A DNA stretch of 64,000 nt from Kingdonia uniflora (Eukaryota; Streptophyta; Magnoliopsida; Ranunculales; Circaeasteraceae), in the NCBI GenBank assembly GCA_014058105.1, contig JACGCM010001245.1, positions 1,178,001 through 1,242,000 of the forward strand, written 5' to 3'. Position 1 is the stretch's first letter; every line of letters starts with the position of its first letter. The notes beneath the pieces are model-generated. The model was not told where the DNA came from. It did not search any database and worked only from the letters and a program-made list of their open reading frames with translations. Positions 23,070 through 35,406 of this stretch are shown here, piece after piece. The translations under genes and the position numbers were made by a program.

Positions 23070-23074
23070 ATTAA

Positions 23075-23445
23075 TGTGAATCTACCAACGCGGAAACTTA
23101 ATTCATATGTGATTAACATTAAGTTTAAACTAGATCTCAAATAAAGTTTAATAAGAGGAAAACTAAACTCTTTTTATAAACAAATCAACCTACTAACTAC
23201 TGAGGAGCAAATAACCTAGACCTTCCCTTTTATACAACACAAGGAGGATTAGAATTAGCAACCCTAATTCTAATTTAAATAAAATTTATATAATTGGGAA
23301 AACTTCCTCTATAACCTTGTGTTGGTTAAACAAGCAAGTCCTTAAAATTTACTTAACATCTCTAACAATGAGAGACTTGAATCAAAATAACATAAATAAA
23401 TATAATGTGTCGATGGTAAAAATGACTATTAGATGCCGATTCACA
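23075..23445 (-). repeat. 5' LTR (right) of the small element
   Basis: It starts TGTGAATC and ends GATTCACA, a perfect 8-bp terminal inverted pair with TG...CA borders. It lies immediately beyond the primer site. Confidence 0.8.
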
Positions 23446-23845
23446 TCATAATTGTTGTTGTTTGTTTATTTATGTGTAAGAACTATTTTGCATAAGGGTT
23501 TTTAATACCACTTTTTTTCCACGATTGACTCGTTGATCGCGGTTCTTACCCATATGCTATAATAGCCTTGATGCTTATGAATTATTAGCACTTCTTTATT
23601 TTTCCTTGTGAGAGATCAAATTGTCATTTGCTTTCTCTAAAATTTGATTAAAGTTCTTCCTGAGGCACCTGTGCATTTTACCCCATTTGTAATGCCTCTT
23701 TAATATAATACTGGCCTTGTAAAAATGTGATTTGCTTTTTGTTCGTTAATAAACGCTTGAAGATAGAGATTACATTCATGATGGACAAAAAAATTACAAG
23801 TCACATAAGCCTGGAGACACATTCATGGCTAATTGAATCTTTAAG
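23446..23845. other. Spacer between two LTR elements
   Basis: AT-rich DNA with no gene or repeat recognised; it separates the small LTR element from the chromovirus and is probably the older host background. Confidence 0.4.
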
Positions 23846-24200
23846 TGTCACGGACTAGCTGAAACACAAGCTTGGTACGTACGACAGTCAAGGCACGTGC
23901 CCCAAGTAAGCCTAATTATTCGTCTTCTTTTAATAGTCTTTTATCACAATATCACATAATATCAAGGCAACATACAACTGTACAAAGATTTAATACAAAC
24001 TAGTTTTCATTTACTTATCAACAAGATTACAAGGCTTTAATTCTAACTCGGGTGTATCAAATTTACTTCCTCTTTAATATAGCTACTAAGTAAGTAGCTT
24101 ACAACAAAAAAGAAACATCAAAGTTGGAGACGAAGCGTACTCCCCCTTAAGGCTAACCTAAATTTTATAGAATATTGGGTTGATACACTGAGGAGTTACA
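23846..24200 (-). repeat. Chromovirus 3' LTR (left)
   Basis: It begins TGTCACGG and ends GTTACA. It matches the right LTR over AATAGTCTTTTATCACAATA and CAACAAGATTACAAGGC among others. It lacks about 50 bp present in the right LTR near its right end. The polypurine tract (minus strand CTAAGTGGGGGAGAG, 24201-24215) adjoins it. Confidence 0.9.
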
Positions 24201-24209
24201 CTCTCCCCC

Positions 24210-25610
24210 ACTTAGCTTTGTGATGTCCTCGTCGACTTCTTCTTTTTCTTCGTCTGCCTTTTCTCTTTCCTCTCCTATTTGGCTTCAATCTTCTTGAGTT
24301 GGATCAACAGGGAGTAAGAATCTTGGTACTCTCAGCTGGCTTCTACTTTTGGCAACTCCTTCCACTTCACTATGTATTCGTAGATTCCTTCTTGATGTCT
24401 GGATAAATATTGGTTACTCTGTGGGCAAGATCACTCTTTAGAACTTGATATGGGGTGACTTGCTTGTGAGGAATTTGAGGCTTGGCAGTAGTTTAGCCCA
24501 GATCTTCCTTGTCTTTGTGGTAAGGTTTGAGGGCGTTGGTATGAAACACTGGATAGGTGAAGTGAAGATGTGATGGAAATTAAAGCTTGTAAGAAACCTT
24601 TCCAACTCTGTCAATAATCGGCATCAGACCTACATATCTGGGTACCAAGTCTTTGTGTACTATGTCGCTTCTGTGCTGAATGTGGGAGGTCTTGATAAGG
24701 ACAAGGTCTCTGACTTGAAAAGGATTTGGTCGCCTCTTATGATCTGCCCATTTCATCATTTTAGCGTATGCTTTCTCCAAGTGGACACGAGCAATATTAG
24801 TATTTCTCTGTCATTCCCTTATAAACTGGTAGGCTCTCAAAACTTTTCCTTTGTAATCGGAGATAACAGTGTACGGTGTGAGGGGTTGCTTCCCCAATAA
24901 TATATTAGAAGGATTCTTATTGGTTGATGTACTCTTCTAAAAATTAAAGAAAAACTACGCTACATCGAGAAGTTTGGCCCAGTTTTTCCTGTTTGCACTA
25001 ACAAAGTGCCAGAGATATTCCTCCAATATTGCGTTGAAGCGTTTGGTGTGACCATTTGATTGCGGGTGGTTATTAGTTGAGAAGTTAAGAGTGGATCCTA
25101 GTAATCTGAATACTTCCTTTCAAAACTTCCCAGTGAAGCTTGGATCTCTATCGCTGACGATGTCATATGGCGCGCCCAAATACTTGACAATATGCTTTAC
25201 AAAGAGATGTACTATTTCACCTGCCAGGCAAATAATTAGAGCTGGAATGAACGTTGCATACTTAGAGAATCTGTTGATGATCACGAGTATGGAACCATAT
25301 CCTTCAGTCTTAGATAACCCAGTGACGAAGTCAAGGGAAATGCTTTCCTAAGGTCGTGTCAGTACTGGAAGTGGTTCAAGCTGCCCAAGTGGTAAGTCCC
25401 AATAAACTTGTCTTGCTGGAAAATGTGACAAGTCCAGCTATAATCCATCACTTCTTCACGATCCTAACCCATGTGTAATAAGAATAGTGTTCTCTGCCAA
25501 CCAGGATGGCCTGCCAAAAGAGTATCATGGTACTCCTTTATCAGCTCCCGTCTTAGTCCTGTGAACCAAGGAACGTAAATTCGATATCCCTTCGTATAAA
25601 GAGGACCATC
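24210..25610 (-). pseudogene. Chromovirus integrase with chromodomain
   Basis: The integrase begins with a zinc-binding segment containing GHPGWQRT near 25500. A degraded catalytic core follows (25350-24900) with many stops. The C-terminal KRRPNPFQVRDLVLIKTSH in 24780-24580 is the GPY/F-like region. Downstream, at about 24350-24260, EYIVKWKELPKVEASWE is a chromodomain, the histone-reading module chromoviruses use to choose insertion sites. The reading frame runs into the polypurine tract next to the LTR, as in related elements. Confidence 0.8.
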
Positions 25611-25637
25611 TTCTACCTAGAACAGTTTGGTTTTCCC

Positions 25638-26211
25638 CTATTTTACCAAGTTAATGATGACCTGAGTCTGAGGATCTACCACTAACCCTTCCCAGATCCT
25701 ATCTTGAAGAGTACTGGTAATGTAAGATTGAGACTGCTCGGCTGCTATAGAGATTGCCGCTAATTTAAATTTACGGCTCAACGAATTAGGTACATTGTTC
25801 ATCCTCCCTGGCTTGTGCTTGAGATCTAAATTAAACTCTGCTAAAAATTCTTGCCAGCGAGTCTGCTTCGATGTCAACTTCTTCTTTGTTAGGAAATGAC
25901 ATGACACACTATTATCGGTCTTCACCAGAACCTTCATTCCTAAAATAGTATCGCCATACTTGTAGACAATGCACAATAGCCAGGACTTCCTTCTATTGCG
26001 CTGAATACTGCCTCTCTGTATCATTCAGCTTCCTACTTTCATATACAACTGGAGGCTCATCTTGTAACAACACTCCACTGTTAGCATAATCAGACATATT
26101 GATATATACTTTAAATGGCTTGGTAATATCCGGAAAGGCTAGGACTGGGTCACTAATCACCGCATGCTTCAGATCGTCAAATGCTGTTTGACATTTCTTG
26201 GACATGACCAA
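25638..26211 (-). pseudogene. Chromovirus RNase H
   Basis: Text of the retroviral RNase H fold is readable: VINMSDYANSGVLLQ-like (start near 26110, PFKVYINMSDYANSG), VYESRKLNDTERQYS, then WQEFLAEFNLDLKHKPGRMN with NVPNSLSRK. The first acidic position, usually DAS, reads NMSD. A frame change occurs at about 26010. Confidence 0.75.
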
Positions 26212-27743
26212 GATAAGTACTTCTTGAGAAGATCTGTGAAGGGTGCCTCATGCTTTGAATATCCTTTGATGAATATGCGGTAGTAGTTTTCAAGGCCAAG
26301 CAAAGAGTAAACTTCTGTAACCTCCGCAGGAGCATTCCACTCCTCAATAATGCGTACCTTTTCCATATCCATACGGATTTGTCCTCCGCCAATAATCTGT
26401 CCAAGAAACATAACTTGTTCCTAGGCAAACGAGTATTTCTCCAACTCGATTTAGAGCTGATTACGTTATAGAACTTGGAATACCAGACAAAAATGTTCAA
26501 GGTGTTCTTCCATAGTGCGATTATAGATAATAATATTATCCAGGTACACCACCACAAACTTGTCAATATATTTCTAGAATAGCTTATTCATAAGAGTACA
26601 AAATGTTGTAGGAGCATTGGTTATGCCGATTGGCATGACAAGAAATTCATATTCCCCATATCGAATGGAACATGTCATTTTCAGTTCGTCCCCGGCAATA
26701 ATCCTGACTGGATAGTAACCCGATCTCAAATCAAGTTAGAGAAGTACTTTACGGATGTAAGCTGGTCAAATAAGTCGGCAATGAGCGGTATTGGATAGTT
26801 GTTCTTTACCATAACCTTATTCAGGGATCGATAGTCGACACATAATTGCTGAATTCCATCATGTTTCTTAAAAATTAAACCGAGGTACTATATGGCGCCT
26901 TTGAAGGGCAAATAAAGGCCGATTCCAACAATTTATTAAGTTTTTTCTGAAGCTCTACTAGTTCAGGCGGACTTATCCTATACGGTCTTTTGGTTGGAAG
27001 CTTGGCTCCAAGTACTAACTCGATCTGATGATCGAAACGTCTTCGTAGAGGTAACACCTTTAGCAGTTCCTTCAGCATCACATCCTAGAACTCAGTAAGT
27101 ACTCATGAGACTTCCTTCGGCATGACATTGCAATTCTGATAATCTGGCTCCAACCGTAAGGTAGTATGGTAAGTCAGCTCCCCTAGCTTCAGTCCCTTCT
27201 CCAACTGAAGGGCTAATAATATTCTGCCATCATCTCTGTGTGTGGACATCTGTACAATTGAGGAATTGTCACTAAAGATCCACAAGGAATTAATGAATGA
27301 CATCTGCACTACTTTGTTGTTGCGAAAAAAGTCCATCCCAAAATAATCTTAAAATCATCAACGTCACTGCGAGAAGATTAATCTTCCCACTCCACTTTCC
27401 CATCCGAACTGGAACAAACTTGGCAATACCATGTATCAGCATTGCGGCTGAGTTGACAACTTTTATCCTACTAGAATCCTTCATCAAACGGAGTCCCAAA
27501 CTATTTACTTCTTGAATGGTTATAAGCTATGGGTATCACCTAAATCAACCATTGCCAAAGTACTTCATCTATAATACTGAGGTTTGCGTACATGAGTCCC
27601 TTTTTAGGTATAGTCTCCGCCAATTGAGTGGTCATTGTATTGAGCAAGTGAAGAGAACCCATATGAGTTTTACTGCCATTACCTCCTTGCACGAGGTCAT
27701 TGGCTCGCTCTCCTTGCGACGCTAATAGGGCATTCAATGTCAT
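26200..27743 (-). pseudogene. Chromovirus protease and reverse transcriptase
   Basis: A retropepsin region sits at about 27743-27290 with the downstream block GLRLMKDSSRIKVVNSA. The RT region follows: FDHQIELVLGAKLPTKRPYR and KKLNKLLESAFICPSKAPYS (27081-26875), the palm is disrupted around 26870-26560, and ENYYRIFIKGYSK (26411-26169) marks the RT-RNase H connection. Changes of frame show it is dead. Confidence 0.75.
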
Positions 27744-27759
27744 CTTCTTAGGACATTGA

Positions 27760-28863
27760 TAAGGTTTGTGATTCCCTCCGTAAAGAAAACACTTTAAGTT
27801 TTCTAGACGTCATTGAAACCTGGACGAAGATGAGGCAACACCATTGTAACCCAATCTATGGTACTCTCTCCCCGAATTGGAACTTGAGGCACCGCTCGTA
27901 CTTGCTCCATCACTTCTAACTTGACCATAGCCTTGCCTTTGTCCTTGGTTTCCCCCACTTCTAGCTTGTTATCCCCCATTCTTGCCTCTATTATAACTAT
28001 AGGAGGATCCATTTCTCTGCTGTGACTGGGATGTAGACTGAAACTGAGTCAGTCAACGTTCACCCTGTATTAGAGTATAGTCATTGATACACTCAGCAGA
28101 TGCCAAATCTTGAGTCTGTTGCCTTTGCAGTTCAGTCTAGAACCATGGTTTCAAACTTTTCTAGAAATATAACAACTTTTCCTTTTCAGATATGTCGTGG
28201 ATATCTAGCATCTGTGTTAAGAACCGCTTGACATAATCGTGGATATTACCTATTGCTTCAGTTGCCTTAAACTCATCCGAGCATTGAACTCAATATTGTC
28301 AGGTAGGAACTAAGTCTTCAACTTCTTCTTCAAGTCATCCCATGTGCTAATCATACCGTAACCTCTTTGGATCACGTATACTTGTTATGCCACCATAGTT
28401 TAGCATCACCAACGATGAACATGGTTGCCATCGATTCCTTCACACCTTCACTTTAAGGCATGACTATATTGAATTAAGTCTCCATATAAGAGAGGAAGTT
28501 CTCTACCTCTTTTGTTTCCCTCGCTCCCTCGTACGCCCTGGGTTCGGGGACCTTGATCCTGGGCTGTTCTATACCGCCGCCCAAAGGTGCTGGTTCACCA
28601 GTTTCAACAATCTTAACTAGGAGATTCACCTTTTAAGATAGTTAAGCCACTTGATCCAGAAGTGTAGCCACATTCCCCTCGATTATCCCTTCTAGCGCAA
28701 CGAGACATTCGCCCATATGTGTCTGATCATCTACAAACCCGTCTAATCGTTCCTCTAAAGTCGTTACTTGATCAATAATCCCACCTAGAGCTTGTATCCA
28801 AGTCTCTAGTTGGTCCAACCGCATTCGAGTGTTCCGCCTGGGATTATTGGGTGGTCCTTCCAT
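27760..28863 (-). pseudogene. Chromovirus gag
   Basis: A Met at 28863 starts MEGPPNNPRRNTRM followed by a coiled-coil-like stretch. The capsid-type gag domain follows with several in-frame stops (for example around 28480-28300), including AMFIVGD-like and LWWHNKY text and IHDYVKRF. A Gln/Ser/Gly-rich linker leads to the zinc knuckle CFLYGGNHKPYQCPKK near 27800-27750; its second Cys is Tyr, so metal binding would fail. Gag packages the element RNA. Confidence 0.75.
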
Positions 28864-28930
28864 TTTTAGGTAGGGTCATTAGCATTAGGACCCTCTGCTA
28901 TAATTAACAGACTCTCGCCTACTTGATGTA

Positions 28931-28942
28931 ACTCTAATACCA
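28931..28942 (-). other. Chromovirus primer binding site
   Basis: The minus strand reads TGGTATTAGAGT, two changes from the initiator-Met primer site TGGTATCAGAGC, two bases inside the right LTR. Confidence 0.75.
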
Positions 28943-28944
28943 AC

Positions 28945-29353
28945 TGTTATGGATTAGCTAAAATACAACTTGATATGTGTGGCACTCAAGGCACGTACCT
29001 CAAGTAAGACTAATTATTTATCTTCTTTTAATAGTCTTTTATCACAATATCACATAATATCAAGGCAACATACAATTGTACAAAAATTTAATGCAAACTA
29101 GCTTTCATTCACTTATCAACAAGATTACAAGGCTTTAATTCCAACTCGGGTGTGTCGGATTCACTTCCTCTAAAATATTGTTCCTAAGTAAATAGCTTAC
29201 AGCCAAAAGGAAACATCAAAGTTGGAGACAAAGTGTATTCCCCCTTAAGGCTAATCTAAACTTTACATAAATTAACAAAACTTTTTACAAGGCTTTGCTA
29301 CATCCTAGAGATTCTATTTACAAAATATTGGGTTGATATGCTGAGGCGTTACA
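28945..29353 (-). repeat. Chromovirus 5' LTR (right)
   Basis: It begins TGTTATGG and ends GTTACA, and is homologous to 23846-24200. Confidence 0.9.
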
Positions 29354-30169
29354 CTAAGGGTACATCATATATATCCATGCTAAGAGAAAGACATTTAACT
29401 TGGATCACTCCATCTGGATATAGTATATATCTGCTTGCTATTGCATTCCATTTCCAACATAGTGTCAGCCTAATGTGATTGCATCATGGCATGTTGTAGT
29501 CCAATATGCTTAGTTCTAAACCCCAATGGCGTCAGTAACATCCTGCAGAACCTTTACAAGTACATCTCATGTTACCTAAGCATCCATAATGAAAATTCAG
29601 ATTGCCTTAACGACTTAACTGCCAGCGTTGCCAGTCTGAAAGAACAATTCACCTTGAACCTAAGCAATTTTTACCCTCCACTTCATCAGCAATGCTCGTA
29701 ATTTCCTCATCAACCATAAAGTATTTGCTATATACAGTTGAGCCAAAATTGATTAAGTATGCTTAACATTCTTGAGTGATCTAGCTCATGTCTGAACTAG
29801 AACCATTTTGATTATTTGACACCACAAGACAAAAGGGAACAAATCAAGTGTTCTCTTAAATCTTAATCATCATTAAGGATAGATAATTGTATATCACGTC
29901 GCCCATATGGTTGAGAGTTAAACTGGTTATGCTCCTTTATGATGAGCTGCCAAAAAACTTGCATATCAGGATCAGGCTTTTCCTAGTAGGCTTTTCTTGT
30001 AACAAACTTAACTGCTCGTAATGGATGAAATTTATAAATACTTGAGATTAATCAGTTTTGAACAATTTAGGTTAAATAAATTAGGTTGATAATCCTTGAA
30101 GCTACTGGTGTAACCCTAACCTTACTCATTATGAATATCTTCTAATTTAAGTTTCTTCCATGGATTCTG
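29354..30169. other. No gene recognised
   Basis: AT-rich sequence with no convincing ORF. The 71-codon ORF at 29486-29701 has no known family. Confidence 0.4.
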
Positions 30170-30940
30170 AAAGAGAAAGAGAGTGACCGACCGCTAACCC
30201 AGCTCCCTTCATGGCCGGTGCATCATATTCGCTCATAGGTCTCCCACCTATTTATCTTTGAACTGAATCCAATACTCGTCTTGGAGTTCAGGATGAACCA
30301 TCTTCTCCAACAAATGTTGGAGACCAATCTAATCCCTGCCAATCTGTGGGAGTAAGAACTGTAGTGGACAAAGATCTCAATCTAATACCAAGACCGTAGT
30401 GGACAAAGATGGCTTGGAGAGTTGAGGAAGACTGCTAGGTATAAACCTACTACTTCCGCAAGTTGTATTATTGCTCACATTCCAATTGATCTCACTAAAG
30501 AGATAATTAAGATAACAGAAAAGGGGCCTATCTTTGGTGTGGAAATCAAAGATAAAGATCAACTTGTTTATACGATGGATGAAGAGTTAGGGCCTATTAT
30601 TTCTTACAGTAGTCCTCGTGTTGGACCTAGTGGTGAAGATGCATCCTTTCTAAGTCAAAGGGTCAAGCAAAAAGTGGTAACTGCGAGAGACAAACTTCCC
30701 AAAGAGCCAGATTCATAGTACGAGTCTCTTTTGTTTCGCTTCTTTGTAATCTTTTTTTAAGTATACCTATTGTTTTAGGTTATTTTTCCCTTTTGGGCTT
30801 TGTTCTTCCCCTCCCCAGGTCTTCATATTGACTCTTTGAGGATTAGGGAGAGTTGTCCCCACCTTGTACATTCCTTTATTTTTATATATGTGGTCATGGG
30901 TCTGCCTAAACCCATCTTGCCTAGAAGAAAAAAAAACAAA
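30170..30940 (+). other. Coding-like block with A-rich tail
   Basis: A frame ending at 30718 reads ITEKGPIFGVEIKDKDQL and GPIISYSSPRVGPSGED; upstream in-frame text has stops. About 200 bp after its stop the sequence becomes an A-rich tract (AAGAAAAAAAAACAAAAAAC near 30926), which resembles the end of a retroposed copy or LINE. The 13-mer AGTGGACAAAGAT occurs at about 30362 and 30398. I cannot name the protein. Confidence 0.3.
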
Positions 30941-32423
30941 AAACTCTAACCTAACACATGTCGATATAATAATCCAGTGTTAACAACAAGTAATCAACTA
31001 TACACAAGAACAAATAATTTTAACCCTGTGGGAATCCTTTCTCATGAGAAAAACCCACAGGTCACTGTCAAATTTCCCGACAGCTAAAAATTCATTATTA
31101 AAAAGGAATTATAAGAATTCAATCACTTACAGACTCGATAAACATATCCCGTGGTTACCTCTCTTCCAATTGAGCTTCTTGCAATTGACTCCACGTTCTT
31201 GCAACGCCTCGCTTAAATCTCCCATCAAAGCGTCCAAACTTGAAACTCAGAAGCTATTCAAATCAAGATTAGGTTTTTGAATCTCTTAGATCAATTTAAT
31301 TTAAGGTTTATTTTTCATTGAATCTCCCATTGAATTCTCTCTTCTCTCAAATATCTCAAGCCCTAAAAAATTATGTCTTGGAGGAGTTGGAATTGATAAT
31401 AGAAAAGAAGTTTTTTAAGAAAACTAAAAATCCCATATTTTATTCGAACAAAACAAAAATTTATTCGAACAAAAGGCTCCTGCCAGGTCTATTCGAGCAG
31501 AATACTATTTTCCTCAAAAAAGTAAAACTCTTATGAACTTTTGTAAAATACGAATAGGCTAGATTATTTGAGCTAAGAGGTACAATACCAATGTACTTGT
31601 TCACTGTCAGTCCAGCTGTAGTCGTTCCACATGCATTCTTTGACGATAAATAACCATGATATAGTGCTGACACTTATTCTAGATACAAAATGAATAGCAC
31701 CTGTCTAGGGTAGAGTGTCCTAAAGAGAGAGAAGCCTTTATACAGACGGAGGTCATATACAAGAGATCTTCTTCTCCCCTTTCCAAAATTTATTGTAATA
31801 ATCTAACCTTAGGAAACTCTTGGATACGACATGGTGCGCTACCAAGAGGGCTACATGACATCAATCCTCAATCATCTAATCAAGCCCAATCTCCCTAAAT
31901 ATGGTAGTCTCAAGAATACCGGAGACTATAGTGGCATCGTCTAAGGTCTCAAATGAGAAATTACGTATTCTACAATATGAGAAGATGAAACCACAACAAT
32001 GTAAGAGCAAATTCTCTTTGCTGGGTTTTTTACGATTGGAGTGGTCGAGAATGCTAATTTAAAGATTTGAGAGGCTTTACCAGCTTTGGTTTTATTGATC
32101 GGCATCCAAAATCTTCAAAGTTCAATAAAATTAGAATGAGATTTTAACAACCCAAATCATGGAGGCAATTTTCATTAGATTAGGGAGAATTTCAAGCCTG
32201 AGAAGAGGGATTTTGTGTATTTTGTTTTCATGGATCTAGTCTTTACGTGCGATGGATGGGAGAAATTATCATGTGTGGTTTTCGAGCTTGTAGTATTCGA
32301 GCAAATTATTAAACGGTTCAACCAAGTGCTTGTTCTAATATCAAAAAGAGCAAGGCGGCTCGCTAATGTTGTTGATGAGATATAACACGATGCCTTCTCC
32401 ATGACAATAATACAAAAGGTTAT
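30941..32423. other. Unassigned stretch
   Basis: No convincing gene. A coding-like plus-strand stretch around 32170-32385 (ending in KRARRLANVVDEI) is unassigned. The right border is the start of LTR1. Confidence 0.35.
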
Positions 32424-32995
32424 TGTAATGGCCTAATTCTGTAGCTTAAAATGGCTCAAAATAGTTCTTACACCAAATGTACCTATGACCAAAACTAGTA
32501 TAAAGCAAGAAATGACACAGGTGATTTAGAATGGAAAACATTTGAATAGGTAAAAAACCAGACATCAAGTTGAGGGTTTTAGTAATAGTAATTTTATTGC
32601 TTGAGGCTGATATCTTATTACAAGTGATCTCTCGAACTAAAAATATTTGATCCTGTAAATAAGATTTTTTGTGCTAGAGTATAGAAAATATGGTTTTTCT
32701 TGTTCCATATCTCTTCTAGAACTTGTTCTTTATATTGACCATTCCTATAACTTGTTATCGTGCTAAAGTACGTTATTCAAATAATGAGGTAAATGGTGGT
32801 TAACTGAGTAACTATTGAGTTTATGGGAGACATGTATCTTTGACTTGTTCATGTTCTTCTATTGTGCTTGATCCACGTTCTTTATCAGTTTGTGGTCTAG
32901 GTATCAATATTGACTGTTCATGTCACGTATGAAATGCGTGAGTCTGATAGTGAGGTAGCTCAATTTTAGACTAGGTCAAAGGGTAGTCCCTTCCA
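32424..32995 (-). repeat. LTR1: 3' LTR of element B
   Basis: It starts TGTAATGGCC and ends next to AATCGCCCCCTCGC, which on the minus strand is a G-rich polypurine tract. It aligns with LTR2 and LTR3 over blocks such as TTGCTTGAGGCTGATATCTT. Confidence 0.85.
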
Positions 32996-33252
32996 ATCGC
33001 CCCCTCGCAACTGAAGGCACGAATGGCTTTAGCTGAGAAAAAACCTGTGTATTGGGGGTGTGGGAAGTTGAAAAGAAATAATGTATTAATGGTGATCTGA
33101 CTCGGTTGGTAATCGGTATATTTTATGGCCGTATGTATTTGGTATGTGATGAAAATAATTGATGTACGTGACGCTTAAGGTTTTGGGAGTGGTTATGCTT
33201 TAAATGATTTTTTCTTTGGAAACGTACCTGCGCATTAAATAAGATTGTTATA

Positions 33253-33257
33253 TAAAT
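33253..33257. repeat. Target-site duplication TAAAT (left)
   Basis: TAAAT immediately precedes LTR2; it is part of TTATATAAAT of element B. Confidence 0.85.
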
Positions 33258-33876
33258 TGAAATGGCCAAATTCTGTAAGCTCGAAGTGGCTTGGAATTAG
33301 TTCTTACACCAATGTACCTGTGACAAAAATCTGATAGAAAACAAGATATGACGCAGGTAATTTAGAGTAGAAAACCTTTGAATAGGTAAAAAACCATGAC
33401 CTGGAGTTAAGAGTTTATATAATAATGATTTATATTGCTTGAGGCTGATATCTTATTACAAGTGATCTCTTGACTTAGAAATGCTTGATCTTGTAAATAA
33501 GAAGTTTGAAGTTTTTGATAATCTAGAGAATGCAGTTTTCTTAGTTATTTCTCATGTAATTTTCTGGTCCTTATCTCTTATGGAACTTTTTCCTTATATA
33601 GGCCTTCTCCGCAGTTCTTCATCGTACTAAAGCATGTTCTCCGAACAATGTGGTTAGTGGCAGTTAACTGAGTAATTATCGAGTTTATGAGGGATAGGTG
33701 TCTTTGACTTGTTCAGGTTTTTCTATTTGAGTTCGACCTATATTCTACACAAGTTCGTGGAGTAGGTGGTAATGTTGACTGTTGAAGTCATGTGGAGAAT
33801 GCGTGAGTCTGACATGGAGGTAGTTCGAGCTTAGAAATAGCTCGATTTGGGTAAGGTCGAGGGGTAGGTCCCTACA
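33258..33876 (-). repeat. LTR2: 3' LTR of element A
   Basis: It starts TGAAATGGCC and ends CCCTACA, followed by the polypurine tract complement ATCACCCCATCG. In minus orientation a TATATAAGGA box lies at 33601-33592, upstream of a polyadenylation-like AAGCAATATAAA near 33435, the expected U3-R order. Confidence 0.88.
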
Positions 33877-34307
33877 ATCACCCCATCGTGACCGAAGTCA
33901 CGAATAACTTTGGTTGAGAAAGAATTTGTGGGTATATGGATATTCGGGTTGGAAGTTTGAATAATGAGGGAGGTAATGATGGTATTTGACTGTATGAAAA
34001 ATGTGCGCATTATGGGGAGACGTACGTGCATTGAATGTTGATAGGAATATTGATGTATGCGACGGTTAGGGTTTGATGAGTTTTGTCTGTATTAAATGAT
34101 GACACTTGGGAAAACATTCCTGCACAATAAATGTATGGTTATATAAATAGTACTTGTACCGAGGTTTGTGGTAAAGTACGTTTGTTTTGTTGCAAAATTC
34201 TCTGAAATCCTTGAAGATAGTGAAGACCTAGAAAATGGTTCCTGAAGGGAGAATTGCTACTGATATACAGAGGTTTAAGTTGAAATATTTTGGGGATTAG
34301 TCCTTGG

Positions 34308-34480
34308 AGATGCCTACTCCCGTTCCTGTTCCTCCGACGTATCAAGGACTGTCGGAAGATGAAATGGCTGAAGCTGAGGAAGATTTTTAATATAAGTGGA
34401 GATTTTATTATGTTTTCATGACAGGCGAGCAACGTTGGGCTTATCTCCACATCCTTGCGGAGGACAAGGTTGTGGAGACA
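34308..34480 (+). pseudogene. Antisense ORF 1 of element A
   Basis: Plus-strand text MPTPVPVPPTYQGLSEDEMA, then a stop, then YKWRFYYVFMTGEQRWAYL. The matching region of element B (45199-45330) reads MPTSILVPPMYHSMAEDE and WRFYYVVLTGE. Conservation of amino acids across both copies, on the strand opposite to pol, supports a real antisense gene. Function unknown. Confidence 0.5.
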
Positions 34481-35406
34481 AATGCAGGGATGGGCGTAAC
34501 TACTGGGCAGTTATGCTGATCTTTTGCGTTGGGTTAGATTCTAAGGTCGGTCTCTCTTTATCGCTACCAACTCTACGGAGGTGGTAATTCTAGAATAGGT
34601 TATGGTGGTTGTGGAGGAGGTAGATGGAGAATGGAAGTCTACTTCTACACTTCCATCATTTCTTTGCACTGAGAAGACCTTCTGTTTGAAGAGTTGGTTC
34701 AAGAACAGATTTCTTATCTTCCATAGTTTCCATTTGAAGTTCAACTAAACTTCGACCAAACTCATGGGAGGGAGGATATTTGTTATTTCCAATGTCTGCT
34801 TTGCATCAGAGTGAAACATCACTGAAGTAGAATGAACGGAAGGATTTGACATTTCAGAGTGTCTGAAAGACTTGTTTTCTATAAAAGCACTGGAAAAACT
34901 TGTTATCAGTAAAGTACCTGATGTTTGTGTACTTGAAAGACTTGTTATCTGTAAAAGCACTAGAAATATATGTTATCTGTAAAGTACCTGTAATTTGATT
35001 CGTGATGAATAAAATTTGTTATCCATGCTCTGTGCTGATATAGAATAGAATAACTCTAGAAATCAAGCTGCTAGAAATATGTTTGTAATGCAAAAATATG
35101 TGTCAAATACGATGTTCGAACTGAGTACTTGATATTTGGGGCAAAAAAAATTGTAGAAATTTTAGAATGAAAGATCGAGCTTTGAGAGGTCGTTATGGAA
35201 TACTAGACTTGGAAAGAATAAGCTCGATTTGGAATAGGATGAAATGACTGAGGTCGATAGGAAGAGATATGTTAAAATAATTTTTCTCAAGATACTAGGG
35301 TTTTTGTTACGAGATAATAGGATAATATCCCGAGCTGTGGGGAATTGGCAACAAAAATATAGAAATAAGGGGGGAATGCATTTCAAACTGGTGGAAGAAA
35401 ATAAGA

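Larger units (their letters stand above)
21421..23445 (-). mobile_element. Small non-autonomous LTR retrotransposon
   Basis: Two similar direct repeats (about 21421-21716 and 23075-23445) flank a 1.36-kb interior without RT or integrase. A tRNA-iMet-type primer site abuts the right LTR, so the element reads right to left. On the minus strand the purine tract GGAGGGAATTGA abuts the left LTR, as expected for a polypurine tract. The size and short gag-like frame suggest a TRIM/LARD-like element mobilised in trans. A clear target duplication was not established. Confidence 0.75.
23846..29353 (-). mobile_element. Ty3/gypsy chromovirus, full-length but decayed
   Basis: Two LTRs (23846-24200 and 28945-29353), a primer site, a polypurine tract and the order gag, protease, RT, RNase H, integrase, chromodomain are all present on the minus strand. 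It is flanked by TTAAG (23841-23845) and CTAAG (29354-29358), a 5-bp target duplication with one mismatch. Many stops and frameshifts interrupt the coding region. CFLYGGNHK in gag and GHPGWQRT in integrase fit the Reina/CRM/Galadriel side of the chromoviruses; the exact clade is uncertain. Confidence 0.9.
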
